A stretch of DNA of 64,000 nucleotides, from assembly GCF_000186245.1 (NCBI RefSeq), contig NC_014935.1, positions 1,984,001 through 2,048,000 of the forward strand, written 5' to 3'. The notes beneath the pieces were generated by a model. That model was not told where the DNA came from. It saw nothing but the letters and a program-made list of their open reading frames with translations, and did no database searches. The translations under genes and the position numbers were made by a program. The DNA is from Nitratifractor salsuginis DSM 16511 (GTDB lineage Bacteria > Campylobacterota > Campylobacteria > Campylobacterales > Sulfurovaceae). Below, in pieces: positions 1-9,220 of this stretch (position 1 is the stretch's first letter; the number at the start of each line of letters is the position of its first letter).

Positions 1-925
1 TGGATTTTTTGTTGGTCTTGGCCAGGATCTCTATGAGCGGGCGGGAAGTGTGGGTGAGCAGTTCCCTGGCTCCCTCAGACACCCTGCCCAGCCGCATAGG
101 GCCCGCCAGGGTGATCCCCGCCGCCTGAAGCACCTGCCGCAGAGCCCCGTTAAACGCCTGATAGGGATGGCTCAACACCAGCGAAACGTAACGGGGGGCA
201 CAACGCTTCGAAAGGGCGCCGCTCAGACTGACCGTCGCCACGCCGTTCTCTTCGTGTACCCGGACATTGGGCCAACTGTAACGTCCCCGGCACGCCTGGT
301 CCGTCACTTTGAGATTGTTGAGGATCCTGTAGCCGGGATCAGGAACCTTTTTCTGGGCTTCGGGGCGTCCGCTGTGCGGATCTACGATGATCCGGCAAAG
401 ATGATCGTCGAACATCAGAGCGTCGGGCATGGCGTTGTATTCGCTGTAGGGGTGTTCGTCGAAACTCGAATGGATCCGATCGCCCACAGCAAAAAAGCTC
501 CGGTCGATCAGCAACCCTCCCTCGATACGGCGCACTCCTATCTTTTTGAGACGCTTGACGATGGAGGGGATATCTTTGCAGGAGAGAGTAGGGTCTCCAT
601 ACGCTTTGACGATCAGGTCCCCGCTGATCACACCGTGCGCAAAATTCCCGCTGTAATAGAAGCGGGTGGGCCAACGCCATCGGGGACCGAACTCCCGCAG
701 AGCGGAATAGGTAGTCGTCAGCTTGATGACCGAAGCGGGTTTACGACGGGTATCGACATTGTGCTTGGCCAGGGCAGCGCCCTTTTTCACCGGAGTGATA
801 TAGATGCTGACCTGGGAGGGTGCAATGTGATCTTTGTCCAGCAGAGTATGGATCTCGGGGGGCAGATAGGCCGCGAGGGGAAGGGCCGAAATCAGCAGCC
901 AGAGCAGGCCGAGTATACGCATCAT
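1..925 (-). CDS. dacB: D-alanyl-D-alanine carboxypeptidase / PBP4 family (DacB), 3' end outside window
   Basis: Read on the minus strand from the ATG at 925, this frame stays open to the window edge (about 308 codons). A hydrophobic N-terminal signal (MMRILGLLWLLISALPLAA) is followed by a stretch typical of peptidase family S13. The catalytic SxxK tetrad is visible as KPASVIKL near residue 65, with the conserved LIVKAYGDPTLS segment after it. The SxN and KTG motifs expected later lie wholly or partly beyond the window. Family members are periplasmic or outer-membrane-associated enzymes that trim or cross-link peptidoglycan stem peptides. The ATG overlaps the stop of the upstream aminotransferase gene by 4 nt (ATGA), so the two are probably translated together. 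Confidence 0.85.
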   Translation of the reverse strand, partial: MMRILGLLWLLISALPLAAYLPPEIHTLLDKDHIAPSQVSIYITPVKKGAALAKHNVDTRRKPASVIKLTTTYSALREFGPRWRWPTRFYYSGNFAHGVISGDLIVKAYGDPTLSCKDIPSIVKRLKKIGVRRIEGGLLIDRSFFAVGDRIHSSFDEHPYSEYNAMPDALMFDDHLCRIIVDPHSGRPEAQKKVPDPGYRILNNLKVTDQACRGRYSWPNVRVHEENGVATVSLSGALSKRCAPRYVSLVLSHPYQAFNGALRQVLQAAGITLAGPMRLGRVSEGARELLTHTSRPLIEILAKTNKKS

Positions 926-2097
926 GCGAAGCGCTCCCTGTAGGCCCTCTCCAGCCGCGTCATCGCCTCTTCCAGGTTTTCACCGGACGTGGCGACATTG
1001 AGCCGCATAAATCCGCTCCCCTCTTTGCCGAAGGAGATACCCGGATTGAGGGCGAGCTGCGCTTCTTGGAGAAAAAAGGATTGCAGAGCCTCATCCTCCA
1101 GCCCCAATTCCCGGCAATCGAGCCAGATCAGATAGGTGGCCTCTACAGGCAGGGGACGGATCTTCGGCGTATGCTGCGCCAGAAAATCCCGCACATAAGC
1201 GATATTCTCCCGATAGATCTCCAGCATCGCTTCCAGCCAGGCCTCCCCCTCCCGATAGGCCGCCTCCAGGGCGACGATCCCGAAGACATTGCCGTTGTCG
1301 AGTCCGGCACGCTCGTGGGCCGCTATATAACGCCGACGCAGCGAATCGTTGGGAATCAGGGCATAGGAGGTGTTGAGGCCGGCGATGTTGAAGGTCTTGG
1401 AGGGAGCGTGAAGCACCAGACTGCGCTCCCGCATCCCCGGTAGGGAGGCTAAGGGACGATGGGGCCGCGTGTAGACGATGTCGCTGTGGATCTCATCGGA
1501 AACTACGATCAGATCGTACTTCTCGGCAATCTCGGCGATCCGCTCCAGCTCTTCGTCGCTCCAGGCCCGCCCGGAAGGGTTGTGGGGGGAGCAAAGCAGC
1601 AGAAGTTTCGCTTCGGAAGCTTTCGCTTCCAGATCGTCGAAATCGATCCGGCACCCTTCAGGAGTCACCTGCAGAGGGTTCTCCAGCAATTTGCGCCGGT
1701 GATGGCGGACCGCTTTGAGAAAAGGAGGATAGATCGGCGTCTGGACGATCACCCCCTCCCCCACTTCGGTGTAGGCTTCGATCGCCAGATTGAGCGAAAG
1801 GACCACTCCGTGCTCGGGGACGATCCACTCCCGCTCGATCTCCCAACCAAAACGGCGGCGGTACCAATCCTCGATCGATTCGTAGAAACCCTCCGTGTAT
1901 TCGCTGTAGCCGTATATGGGGTGCTCCGCCCGTTTGCGGATCGCCTCCTGCACCGCCTTGGGTGCCGAGAAATCCCCGTCGGCCACCCAAAGAGGCAATG
2001 CATCGGCCACACCGAAACGCTCGGTGACAGCATCCCATTTGGAAGAGCCGGTCCCCCGACGGTCCACATAACGGGGAAAATCCTCTACTCGTTCCAA
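922..2097 (-). CDS. PatB/MalY-type PLP-dependent C-S lyase (cystathionine beta-lyase family aminotransferase)
   Basis: Fold type I PLP enzyme of about 391 residues. Family hallmarks are the N-terminal DRRGTGSSKWD motif, SPHNPSGR near residue 172, SDEIHSD near 203 and the PLP lysine in APSKTFNIAGL near 234. PatB/MalY proteins cleave C-S bonds of cystathionine or cysteine conjugates and are often annotated as cystathionine beta-lyase or generic aminotransferase. The substrate here cannot be read from sequence. The frame extends upstream to a TTG at 2115, but the in-frame TTG at 2097 has a GAGG box 8 nt upstream and puts the DRRGT motif at the usual distance from the N-terminus, so I prefer it. 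Its stop overlaps the dacB start by 4 nt. Confidence 0.85.
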   Translation of the reverse strand: MERVEDFPRYVDRRGTGSSKWDAVTERFGVADALPLWVADGDFSAPKAVQEAIRKRAEHPIYGYSEYTEGFYESIEDWYRRRFGWEIEREWIVPEHGVVLSLNLAIEAYTEVGEGVIVQTPIYPPFLKAVRHHRRKLLENPLQVTPEGCRIDFDDLEAKASEAKLLLLCSPHNPSGRAWSDEELERIAEIAEKYDLIVVSDEIHSDIVYTRPHRPLASLPGMRERSLVLHAPSKTFNIAGLNTSYALIPNDSLRRRYIAAHERAGLDNGNVFGIVALEAAYREGEAWLEAMLEIYRENIAYVRDFLAQHTPKIRPLPVEATYLIWLDCRELGLEDEALQSFFLQEAQLALNPGISFGKEGSGFMRLNVATSGENLEEAMTRLERAYRERFA

Positions 2098-2148
2098 ATC
2101 GGCCACCTCGTCCAAAATTTCTATCTTCTAATTTCTCATTTCCGGTTT

Positions 2149-3120
2149 TTATATCGTGCCCTGCTCATACATCGCACGCATCTTCTCTTTCTCTTTTTCC
2201 CGCTTGAGCTTCTCGGCCTGTTTGGCCCGGAAGGCTTTGACATCGAAGCCCAGCCACATCAGCAGCGGCGAAGCGATGAAGATCGAAGAGTAGGTCCCCA
2301 CGATGATCCCTACCAGCATCGTAAAGCTGAAGCCGTAGATAATCTCTCCGCCGAAGAGGAAGAGGGAGAGGACCACGAAAAAGGTGGTCAAAGACGTCAG
2401 CACCGTCCGGGAGAGGGTGCGGGTGATCGACTCGTTGATGATTCCGGCCAGATCGGGGTCTTTGATCTTTTGCAACCCTTCCCGGATCCGGTCGAAGACG
2501 ATGATGGTGTCGTTGAGGGAGTATCCCAGCAGGGTCAGCAGCGCCGCCAGGATGTCCAGGTTGACTTCGACGTTGAAAAGGATAATGGCCCCCATCGCGA
2601 TGCTGACGTCGTGAACCAAGGCCAGGACCGACGCCAGGGCGAAACGCCATTCGAAGCGCACCGAGACGTAGATCAGGATACCCAGGATCGCCAGGACCAT
2701 CGCCATAAGCCCCTTTTCCTTGAGCTCGTTCCCGATCTTGGGGCCGACCATATCGACCCGTCGCACGACAAACTTGCCGGTATCCTTGAGCATTTGGCGC
2801 ACTTCGTCGCCCACATCCTTGCCTACGCTCTTGGAGCTGGTCTTGGTGCGGATGACCACCTCGTTTTTGCTGCCGAAATAGGTGACGGTCGCATCCTTGA
2901 ATGCCTCGCTTTTGGCCATCGCTTCCCGGATCTTCTTGAGGGGGGCTTCCCCTTCATATTTGAGCTGGATCAGGGTTCCCCCGGCGAAGTCGATCCCGTA
3001 GTTGAAGCCCTTGGTAAAGATCAAGCCCCAGGAGAGAAGCACCAGAATCAGAGAGACGATGCCGAATTTCCGGCTCGCCCCCATAAAATCGATCGGTTTT
3101 TTGTATCGAAACAGTTCCAT
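2149..3120 (-). CDS. secF: Protein translocase subunit SecF
   Basis: 323 residues, usual SecF length. The N-terminal membrane helix is followed by the family signature YGIDFAGGTLIQLKY near residues 41-55, a periplasmic domain, then five predicted helices including LLTLLGYSLNDTIIVFDRIRE, the conserved RND-type core of SecF. The C-terminus is a basic, coiled tail (KREKEKEKMRAMYEQ). SecF works with SecD and YajC at the SecYEG channel and uses the proton gradient to help pull preproteins across the inner membrane. It lies 8 nt downstream of secD in the same direction, so the two are one transcription unit with yajC. Confidence 0.97.
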   Translation of the reverse strand: MELFRYKKPIDFMGASRKFGIVSLILVLLSWGLIFTKGFNYGIDFAGGTLIQLKYEGEAPLKKIREAMAKSEAFKDATVTYFGSKNEVVIRTKTSSKSVGKDVGDEVRQMLKDTGKFVVRRVDMVGPKIGNELKEKGLMAMVLAILGILIYVSVRFEWRFALASVLALVHDVSIAMGAIILFNVEVNLDILAALLTLLGYSLNDTIIVFDRIREGLQKIKDPDLAGIINESITRTLSRTVLTSLTTFFVVLSLFLFGGEIIYGFSFTMLVGIIVGTYSSIFIASPLLMWLGFDVKAFRAKQAEKLKREKEKEKMRAMYEQGTI

Positions 3121-3128
3121 ATGCTCTC

Positions 3129-4697
3129 CTATGCCTTGATGCCGAACCAGAAGTTCAGCTTGTCTCGGGTGATTTTGTCCATAAAGGCCTGATAGATACC
3201 GTGGGTTCCCAGAATCGCCGTCAGCATCGACGCGAGGATACCGATGCTCATCGTCAGAGCGAAGCCCTTGATGGGGCCGGTTCCGTAGGCGTAGAGCACC
3301 ACCGCCGAGATCAGGGTCGTGACGTTGGCATCCCAGATCGCCGTAAAGGCGTTGGCATAGCCCTCTTCGATCGCTTTGGGGATCGAAGCTCCTTCGTGGA
3401 GCAGTTCCCGGATCCGTTCGTTGATGATGACGTTGGCATCCACCGCCATCCCCACCGTCAGGACGATTCCTGCCATCCCCGGCAGCGTCAGAGTCGCTCC
3501 GAAGAGCGCCATCACCGCCAGGATGAGAAAGAGGTTGCCCACCAGAGCGATGTCGGCGACGAGTCCCGCCATGCCGTAGTAGATCACCATAAAGATAACA
3601 ACCAGCACGAAGCCGAGGATCAGAGCGATCATACTCTGTCGGATGCTGTCGGCTCCCATGCTGGGACCGACACTGCGCTTCTCCATGACGTAGACAGGGG
3701 CCAGCAGCGCACCGGAGCGCAGAGCGATGGCGATATCGTTGGCTTCATCGATGGTGAAGTTCCCCGAGATTTGCCCCGAACCGCCGCCGATTCGCTCCCG
3801 GATCACCGGAGCGGAGTAGACCTTGTTGTCCAGGACGATGGCCATACGCTTGCCCACGCTTTTGCCGGAGAAGTCACCGAAGATCTTGGCCCCCTCTCCG
3901 TTGAGCTTGAAGTTGATCACCGGCTGGTTGTTCCGGTCGAAGCCCACTTTGGCGTCGGTGAGCATCGAGCCGTCGAGGATCGGGATCGCCTTGAGCAGAT
4001 ACTTCTCTTTGGGATTTTTGACATCGGGCAGGATCACATCCCCGTATTTTTTGGCTTCGGCCGGGCTCATCGAATAGACCCGCGCCGCGCGGTCCTCGTC
4101 CACCGCCATCATCTGCAAATGCGCCGCCCGGGCGATCAGCTCCCGGATCCGCTGCTCGTCGGCAGGAGTTTTGATCCCGGGGACTTCCACCAGGATCTTG
4201 TCGGTTCCCTGCTTGGCCACGGTGGGCTCCGCCAGGCCGAACTGGTCGAGGCGGTTACGGATCGTATCGACCGCCTGATCGATCGCCTGCTTCTTGGTGC
4301 GTGCCACTTCCTTGGGCGTCAAAGTCACGGTGAAGGTTCCCTGGTTTTCCAGGACACTCACACCCTCGAGTTCCTTTTTGAGGAGCTCTTTGGCTTTGGG
4401 AATATCGTCGCTGTCGAGGACTTTGAAGGTGACTTTGTCTCCCTCCACGGCCAGATCGTCGATAACGATATCGTTATCTTCCATAATGTATTTGATGGTC
4501 CCGGCGATCGATTTGAGCCGGGATTTGATCGCCTCGTCGCTCTTGACCCCCAGGAGCATATGCAGACCGCCCTGCAGATCCAATCCCAAAGTGATCTTCT
4601 TCCCCTCTTTGCTCTGGATGAGTGAGGGGATCGAAAAGACCACGCCGAAAATCAGGGCGGCGATGAAGATCACCACCCGGTAGTTGAGTCGTTTCAT
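3129..4697 (-). CDS. secD: Protein translocase subunit SecD
   Basis: 522 residues. The N-terminal helix leads to the signature [19 protein letters not shown] (about residues 33-51). The long periplasmic part follows, with [18 protein letters not shown] and the [14 protein letters not shown] region that precedes the membrane domain, then the C-terminal membrane helices with [22 protein letters not shown]. These are diagnostic for SecD. The length is typical of the shorter epsilonproteobacterial form. It partners SecF and YajC in late preprotein translocation. It sits 12 nt downstream of yajC and 8 nt upstream of secF, all on the minus strand. Confidence 0.97.
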   Translation of the reverse strand: MKRLNYRVVIFIAALIFGVVFSIPSLIQSKEGKKITLGLDLQGGLHMLLGVKSDEAIKSRLKSIAGTIKYIMEDNDIVIDDLAVEGDKVTFKVLDSDDIPKAKELLKKELEGVSVLENQGTFTVTLTPKEVARTKKQAIDQAVDTIRNRLDQFGLAEPTVAKQGTDKILVEVPGIKTPADEQRIRELIARAAHLQMMAVDEDRAARVYSMSPAEAKKYGDVILPDVKNPKEKYLLKAIPILDGSMLTDAKVGFDRNNQPVINFKLNGEGAKIFGDFSGKSVGKRMAIVLDNKVYSAPVIRERIGGGSGQISGNFTIDEANDIAIALRSGALLAPVYVMEKRSVGPSMGADSIRQSMIALILGFVLVVIFMVIYYGMAGLVADIALVGNLFLILAVMALFGATLTLPGMAGIVLTVGMAVDANVIINERIRELLHEGASIPKAIEEGYANAFTAIWDANVTTLISAVVLYAYGTGPIKGFALTMSIGILASMLTAILGTHGIYQAFMDKITRDKLNFWFGIKA

Positions 4698-4709
4698 CGA
4701 AGCCCGCCC

Positions 4710-4979
4710 TTACGCCTCGTTGAGTTTACGCGCGACGTAGTTGCGATCCAGACGGACGATCGTGTCGTCGTTGAGCTTGATTTTCAGATAATCCTCCTCC
4801 GGCTTGACCACTTCGGCGATGAGCCCCCCGTTGGTGACGATCCGGTCACCCTTTTTGAGGGAAGCCAGCATCTCCTTGTGGGCTTTCTGCTGCTTCTGCT
4901 GGGGACGGATGATCAGAAACCAGAAGATAACAAAGAGTAGAATTAGGGGGAGAAATTGTGCCAAAGCGCCTTGTGACAT
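4710..4979 (-). CDS. yajC: Preprotein translocase subunit YajC
   Basis: 89 residues with one N-terminal membrane helix (LAQFLPLILLFVIFWFLII) directly followed by RPQQKQQKAHKEML, the YajC signature. A short cytoplasmic domain contains GDRIVTNGGLIAEV. YajC associates with SecDF at the translocon. The ATG at 4979 is preceded by AAGGA. It is divergent from lnt with only 12 nt between the two start codons, so the yajC promoter must lie inside the 5' end of the lnt frame. An AT-rich GCTAAAATATT stretch at about 5013-5023 (minus strand) could be its -10 region. Confidence 0.95.
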   Translation of the reverse strand: MSQGALAQFLPLILLFVIFWFLIIRPQQKQQKAHKEMLASLKKGDRIVTNGGLIAEVVKPEEDYLKIKLNDDTIVRLDRNYVARKLNEA

Positions 4980-4991
4980 GGAGCATCCTTT

Positions 4992-6353
4992 TTGTGGAAG
5001 AAAATTTCGGAATATTTTAGCACTTACTTATTAATGGGGGCTTTGCTTACGGCGCTCTCGGGCTCCGCCTTTCTCTACCTCGCCTGGCTGGGTTGGGAAC
5101 CCCGATGGCTCGATACCCTGCTGGCACTGATCTTCTACTGGCGGCTTTTGGGCTCCGATCGTCGTCACTGGTTCTGGACCGGATTTTTCCTCGGGCTCCT
5201 CTGGTTCTGGTGGCTGGGAGTGAGCTTCATCCACTACGGCCACCCCGGGGCGCTACCTTTCGTCGATCTCACCGTTGCCCTGATCTACGCCCTCATTTTC
5301 TGGATTTTCGCCTTCACTGCGGAGACAATGACAACCTGGGCAAAATACTTCCTAAAAAAATTCTCAATTCTCAATTCTCAATTCTCAATTCGTAGCTCAT
5401 GGTTAAAAGCCGCAGCGCTTTTAACCATGAGCTACGCCCATCCCTTCGGTTTCGACTGGTTCAAAGCCGAACTCCCCCTCGTCCCAGGCTATTTCGGAGT
5501 GGATAAGATCTCCTTTGCTTCACTGCTTTTCGGACTCTGCCTGGCACGGGAGGCGTGGGAAGCCTATCATCAAAAGCGGCACAGATATGCCGTTGTACTG
5601 GGGCTTCTGGGCACCCTGTTCCTGCTCAGCGCTCTGAATCCGAGCCGGGTGGAGGTGCGGCCCCAGGACCCGGAGGGCCGCATCCTGCTGGCCCCGACCC
5701 ACATCCCGATCGAAGCGAAATGGAGACCTGAAACCCTCTCTTCCCAGATCGGTGACGTCTTTCAAGCCATCGACCGTGCGATCGATGCCCACGCTTCCCT
5801 GGTCGTTCTGCCCGAATCGGTGCTTCCTCTTTTCCTCAACCGGGAACCGCAACTCCTTCGCGCTCTGGAGGATCGCTCGAAAAAGATCGATATTCTCCTG
5901 GGAGCTCTCTATCGGGGGGCGGACGGGCAGAACCGCAACTCGGCCTATCTCTTCCATCAAGGCTCCTACCGGGTCGCGAACAAGGTGGTACTGGTCCCCT
6001 TCGGCGAAGCCAACCCCCTGCCGGACTGGGCGAGCCGATGGGTCAACAGGCTCTTTTTCGACGGGGCACCCGATTATCGCCCCGCTTCCCACTCCACCGA
6101 CTTTCTCATCGGCGGCGTCCGTTACCGCATCGGAGTCTGCTACGAAGGGAGCAGCGAAATCCTCTACAAGGACCGCCCCTCCCATCTGCTCCTTTTGAGC
6201 AACAACGGCTGGTTCCACCCTTCCATCGAGCCGACGCTGCAGCGGCTTTTGCTGGAATATTATGTGCGGAAATACGGCACCGCCATCTACAACAGTGTCA
6301 ATATGGGGCCTTCTTATCTGCTTCGCCTCCGAAACAGAGGAGAGACGGACTAA
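4992..6353 (+). CDS. lnt: Apolipoprotein N-acyltransferase (Lnt)
   Basis: 453 residues. Lnt adds the third acyl chain to the N-terminal cysteine of outer-membrane lipoproteins. An N-terminal block of membrane helices (to about 210) is followed by the nitrilase-like domain. The catalytic triad is visible as Glu275 in VVLPES, Lys331 in NKVVLVPFGEANPL and Cys383 in RIGVCYEG. The TTG at 4992 has GGAG 8 nt upstream; an ATG at 5034 is the alternative start and would leave room for a promoter. Odd feature: residues about 124-145 are encoded by an intergenic-type CAATTCT tandem array and a 19-bp perfect hairpin (5361-5435). This is an in-frame insertion between membrane helices. Confidence 0.93.
   Translation: MWKKISEYFSTYLLMGALLTALSGSAFLYLAWLGWEPRWLDTLLALIFYWRLLGSDRRHWFWTGFFLGLLWFWWLGVSFIHYGHPGALPFVDLTVALIYALIFWIFAFTAETMTTWAKYFLKKFSILNSQFSIRSSWLKAAALLTMSYAHPFGFDWFKAELPLVPGYFGVDKISFASLLFGLCLAREAWEAYHQKRHRYAVVLGLLGTLFLLSALNPSRVEVRPQDPEGRILLAPTHIPIEAKWRPETLSSQIGDVFQAIDRAIDAHASLVVLPESVLPLFLNREPQLLRALEDRSKKIDILLGALYRGADGQNRNSAYLFHQGSYRVANKVVLVPFGEANPLPDWASRWVNRLFFDGAPDYRPASHSTDFLIGGVRYRIGVCYEGSSEILYKDRPSHLLLLSNNGWFHPSIEPTLQRLLLEYYVRKYGTAIYNSVNMGPSYLLRLRNRGETD
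5361..5435. repeat. CAATTCT tandem array plus 19-bp perfect hairpin inside lnt
   Basis: Four to five copies of a TTCTCAA heptamer (5361-5390) are followed at once by a perfect inverted repeat: stem 5392-5410, loop 5411-5416, stem 5417-5435, with no mismatch in 19 bp. The same heptamer array recurs in gaps at 44.1 and 44.85 kb. Here it lies in the lnt reading frame and is translated as FSILNSQFSIRSSWLKAAALL. The right stem encodes residues that fit the normal Lnt helix (TMSY before AHPFGFDWFK), so the left stem looks like an inverted copy of host sequence. Confidence 0.9.
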
Positions 6354-6386
6354 AGCTTCATAAGCGACCCTTGTATCGAGGGAAGT

Positions 6387-7949
6387 CTACTCCTCGAAGT
6401 TCTCCTGCTGAAGCAGTTGCTCTTTCAAGACCCGTTTGAGCACTTTGCCGGTGGCGTTTTTGGGAAGAGCTTCGGTGATGTAGAATTTCCGGGGAATTTT
6501 GAAGTTAGCCAGATGCTCCCGCAGATGGGCTTTGAGCTTGGTAACATCCGGGCGCTCTCCCTCCTCGGGCTCGATATAGGCCACGGGGACTTCCCCGTTC
6601 TTTTCGTCGGGGATTCCGATGACCGCCGAAGCACCCACCCCCGGGAAACGGTCGATCAGGTCTTCGATCTCCCTGGGATAGATATTGATCCCCTTGGAGA
6701 TAATCAGGTCTTTCTTGCGATCGACGATGTAAAGATACCCTTCCTCATCCATAGTCCCCATATCCCCGGTACAGAGCCAGCCGTTGATGATGGTCTCGGC
6801 CGTCGCTTCCGGGCGGTTGAGATAGCCCTGCATCACATTATCGCCGAAGAGGATGATCTCCCCCACTTCCCCACGGGGCAACTCCACCATATTTTCGTCG
6901 ACGATCTTGACCTGGTATCCCGGCATAGCGGGGCCCACGGAACGGTCTTTTTGTTTGTGAAGGGGGTTGATGCAGACGGCGGGGGAGCTTTCGCTCAGGC
7001 CGTAACCCTCGAGCATCTTCGCCCGGCGGAACTTTGCGCGCATCGCTTCGAGGGTCTTGGATTGCAGCGGTGCCGCTCCCGAGACGAAAATCCGGATCTT
7101 GTTGAAGGCCATGAAATACCACGGCAGCTTCGCCTTGGCCAGGGCGTTGTAAACATCGGGGACCCCGAAGAAGATCGTCACCCGCTTCAGAAGCGCCTGC
7201 TTGAAAATGTTGCTGAAGGGACGCAGGGATTGGATGATGACGATCCCCCCTCCTACATAGAGAGGCAGGATCAGGCCGATGGAGAAGGTAAAGGCGTGAA
7301 ACATCGGCAGGAAGACAATGGTGCGGTCCCGATGGGTGATGTGCAGGAGGCGGCTTCCCGACTCGGCGTTGGAGAGGATGTTTTTGTAACTGAGCATTGC
7401 CCCCTTGGGTTTGCCGGTGGTCCCGGAAGTGTAGAAGAAAACGGCCAGATCATCCAGCGTCCGCATCACCGGTTTGCACTGTAGGTTCTGGGAAAGCGCC
7501 TCTTCGAAGCTGAGGTTCTTCTCGTCTGCCAGGCGCAATCCCCCTTCCCAGATGATCCGCTCCATCTTCTCTCCGGCGATGGAGTCGTGGACCACCTTTT
7601 CGTGGACCGCGGAAGCGATCAGGATCTTCGCCCCGCTGTCTTCGAGGATGTAGCTGAGTTCGTCGGCTTTGAGAAAGGTATTGATGGGAACGGTAATGCC
7701 GCCCACCTTGCTGATCGCCAGCACCGCCACGATAAACTCCCAGGAGTTGCGCATAAACAGAGCCACCCGGTCCTCGGGTTCGATGCCGAGATGATGGAGC
7801 GTTCCCGCAAAGGCATCCACCTTTTTGAGCAGCTCCCCGTAGCGGATCGTCTTCTCCCCGACGAAGAGCGCTTTGCGGCGCGGGTGGCGGCGGCCGTGGT
7901 CGAAGACCACCTCATAAAAATTGTTATACCGATACTGCAGCGCACCCAT
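6387..7949 (-). CDS. Long-chain-fatty-acid--CoA ligase (AMP-forming, FadD-like)
   Basis: 520 residues of the ANL adenylating superfamily. The P-loop YTSGTTGKPKG is at 173-183, followed by the GYGLSESSP motif, YLYIVDRKKDLIISKGINIYP and the C-terminal lysine region LPKNATGKVLKRVLKE. These enzymes activate a carboxylate to an acyl-adenylate and then to the CoA thioester. The sequence best fits a fatty acid-CoA ligase, though chain length cannot be read. It is the last gene of a minus-strand operon with a FadL-type porin (17 nt upstream) and a secreted hydrolase, which supports a role in using external fatty acids or esters. It converges with lnt across 33 nt. Confidence 0.88.
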   Translation of the reverse strand: MGALQYRYNNFYEVVFDHGRRHPRRKALFVGEKTIRYGELLKKVDAFAGTLHHLGIEPEDRVALFMRNSWEFIVAVLAISKVGGITVPINTFLKADELSYILEDSGAKILIASAVHEKVVHDSIAGEKMERIIWEGGLRLADEKNLSFEEALSQNLQCKPVMRTLDDLAVFFYTSGTTGKPKGAMLSYKNILSNAESGSRLLHITHRDRTIVFLPMFHAFTFSIGLILPLYVGGGIVIIQSLRPFSNIFKQALLKRVTIFFGVPDVYNALAKAKLPWYFMAFNKIRIFVSGAAPLQSKTLEAMRAKFRRAKMLEGYGLSESSPAVCINPLHKQKDRSVGPAMPGYQVKIVDENMVELPRGEVGEIILFGDNVMQGYLNRPEATAETIINGWLCTGDMGTMDEEGYLYIVDRKKDLIISKGINIYPREIEDLIDRFPGVGASAVIGIPDEKNGEVPVAYIEPEEGERPDVTKLKAHLREHLANFKIPRKFYITEALPKNATGKVLKRVLKEQLLQQENFEE

Positions 7950-7966
7950 CTTAAAATCCCGCTCCT

Positions 7967-9211
7967 TTAAAATTTGTATTCAAAACCGACAGTCGTCAGG
8001 ATCGCCCCGCCTTTGTCGAAAGTTCCGACTATCCCGTATTCATTGTGATCCGCTGCGGATATATGACGCTTTTTCTTATGATCATAGAGAATTGCCATCC
8101 CCCACTTCAGATTTTCGGTCTGCTGAAAGCTAAAGCCGGCACTGAAAATGTTGGCATCACTGTCAGGTAGCTCATAGCTCAGGGAGTGGGAAGGAACAGG
8201 GGTTTGATCATAAGCGTATCCCCCCATCAGGGTCAAACGGTCGTTCCATTTGTAGCTCACACCGATTCGGAAAGTGTTGGTGTCCCGCCACTGCTTGTTC
8301 TTCGGATCGTCGAAATAGGGAACGAGCGCAGGAGGGATCGGTGTATCGTATTCAAAATCGAGCTTTTGATAAGCCGACCAATAGGTCCGTTCATAGACCA
8401 ACTCCACTGTGAGACGATCATCGAAAGTCTTGGCGACACCGATATTGAGGGCCGCGGGCATAGGGATCGTGACTCGGGCGCTATAGGCACGCCCTACACC
8501 GCCGAGATAGAGATTGGCCGTTCCCTCTTCGGTGAGATCGACCCGGGAGCGGTAAGTAGCCCCCACTTCCCAGTCAGACCCGGGATGCCAAGCCAGGGCC
8601 AGGTTGTAGCCCACGGCGGTAGTATCCCCCCACATTTGGCGTCGCAGGGGAATCCCCGCTGCCCGGCCATCACTATTCACCTTGCCTTCACTGTAGATGA
8701 AACGAATTCCCCCGGCCAGAGCTAAAGTATCGGATATTTTGACGGAAAGGGAAGGATTAAGCTCCGCCGTCATCAGATAGAATTTCTCCGCAAAGGTCTT
8801 TTGGATCGGGCTGTTCCATCGCCGCGTCTGACCCACCGGAGCCGTCAGGCTCACTCCCCAACGGGCACGCCCCTGGGCGCTGTGGACATAGTGCAACGTC
8901 GGAAAGACCGCCCACTCATGCTCCGACTCTCCATCGGCAGGTACAAAGCCGTGCCCCGGGAGGAACTGCAACCCCTTGTAATCCATATCCGGCAGGTGCA
9001 CTAGGGTCAGATCCGCCTCCGCATAGTGGGTTTTCGGATCGAGAAAGGCCATATTGGCCGGGTTGTAGTAGGCACTATCCGCCCCGGTGGTATGGGCGAT
9101 ATGGGCCGCTCCAAGCGCCATCCCCTCCAGTGACTGTTCGGGGATCTTGTATCCGCCCGCCGCCAAAACTCCCAGGGTCCCGAAGTAGAATAAAAGTCCT
9201 CTTTTCATCAT
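7967..9211 (-). CDS. Outer-membrane long-chain fatty acid transport protein (FadL/OmpP1 family)
   Basis: 414 residues with signal peptide MMKRGLLFYFGTLGVLAAG. The mature N-terminus carries the FadL hallmarks YKIPEQSLEGMALGAAH and GADSAYYNPANMAFL. In the family this segment forms the NPA-containing hatch domain plugging a 14-strand barrel. The C-terminus ends in GFEYKF, a terminal aromatic typical for Bam-dependent barrel proteins. A strong GGAGAGAGG ribosome site lies just before the ATG. FadL homologues take up fatty acids or hydrophobic compounds. It lies between a secreted alpha/beta hydrolase gene (9 nt upstream) and an acyl-CoA ligase gene. Confidence 0.92.
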   Translation of the reverse strand: MMKRGLLFYFGTLGVLAAGGYKIPEQSLEGMALGAAHIAHTTGADSAYYNPANMAFLDPKTHYAEADLTLVHLPDMDYKGLQFLPGHGFVPADGESEHEWAVFPTLHYVHSAQGRARWGVSLTAPVGQTRRWNSPIQKTFAEKFYLMTAELNPSLSVKISDTLALAGGIRFIYSEGKVNSDGRAAGIPLRRQMWGDTTAVGYNLALAWHPGSDWEVGATYRSRVDLTEEGTANLYLGGVGRAYSARVTIPMPAALNIGVAKTFDDRLTVELVYERTYWSAYQKLDFEYDTPIPPALVPYFDDPKNKQWRDTNTFRIGVSYKWNDRLTLMGGYAYDQTPVPSHSLSYELPDSDANIFSAGFSFQQTENLKWGMAILYDHKKKRHISAADHNEYGIVGTFDKGGAILTTVGFEYKF

Positions 9212-9220
9212 CCTCTCTCC

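Noticed and set aside
1459-3192. 577-residue plus-strand ORF over patB and secF
   Set aside because: Antisense to two clear genes, low-complexity charged composition, no ribosome site; a high-GC shadow frame.
3201-4625. 474-residue plus-strand ORF
   Set aside because: Antisense shadow of secD, rich in His, Asp and Arg as expected from the reverse frame.
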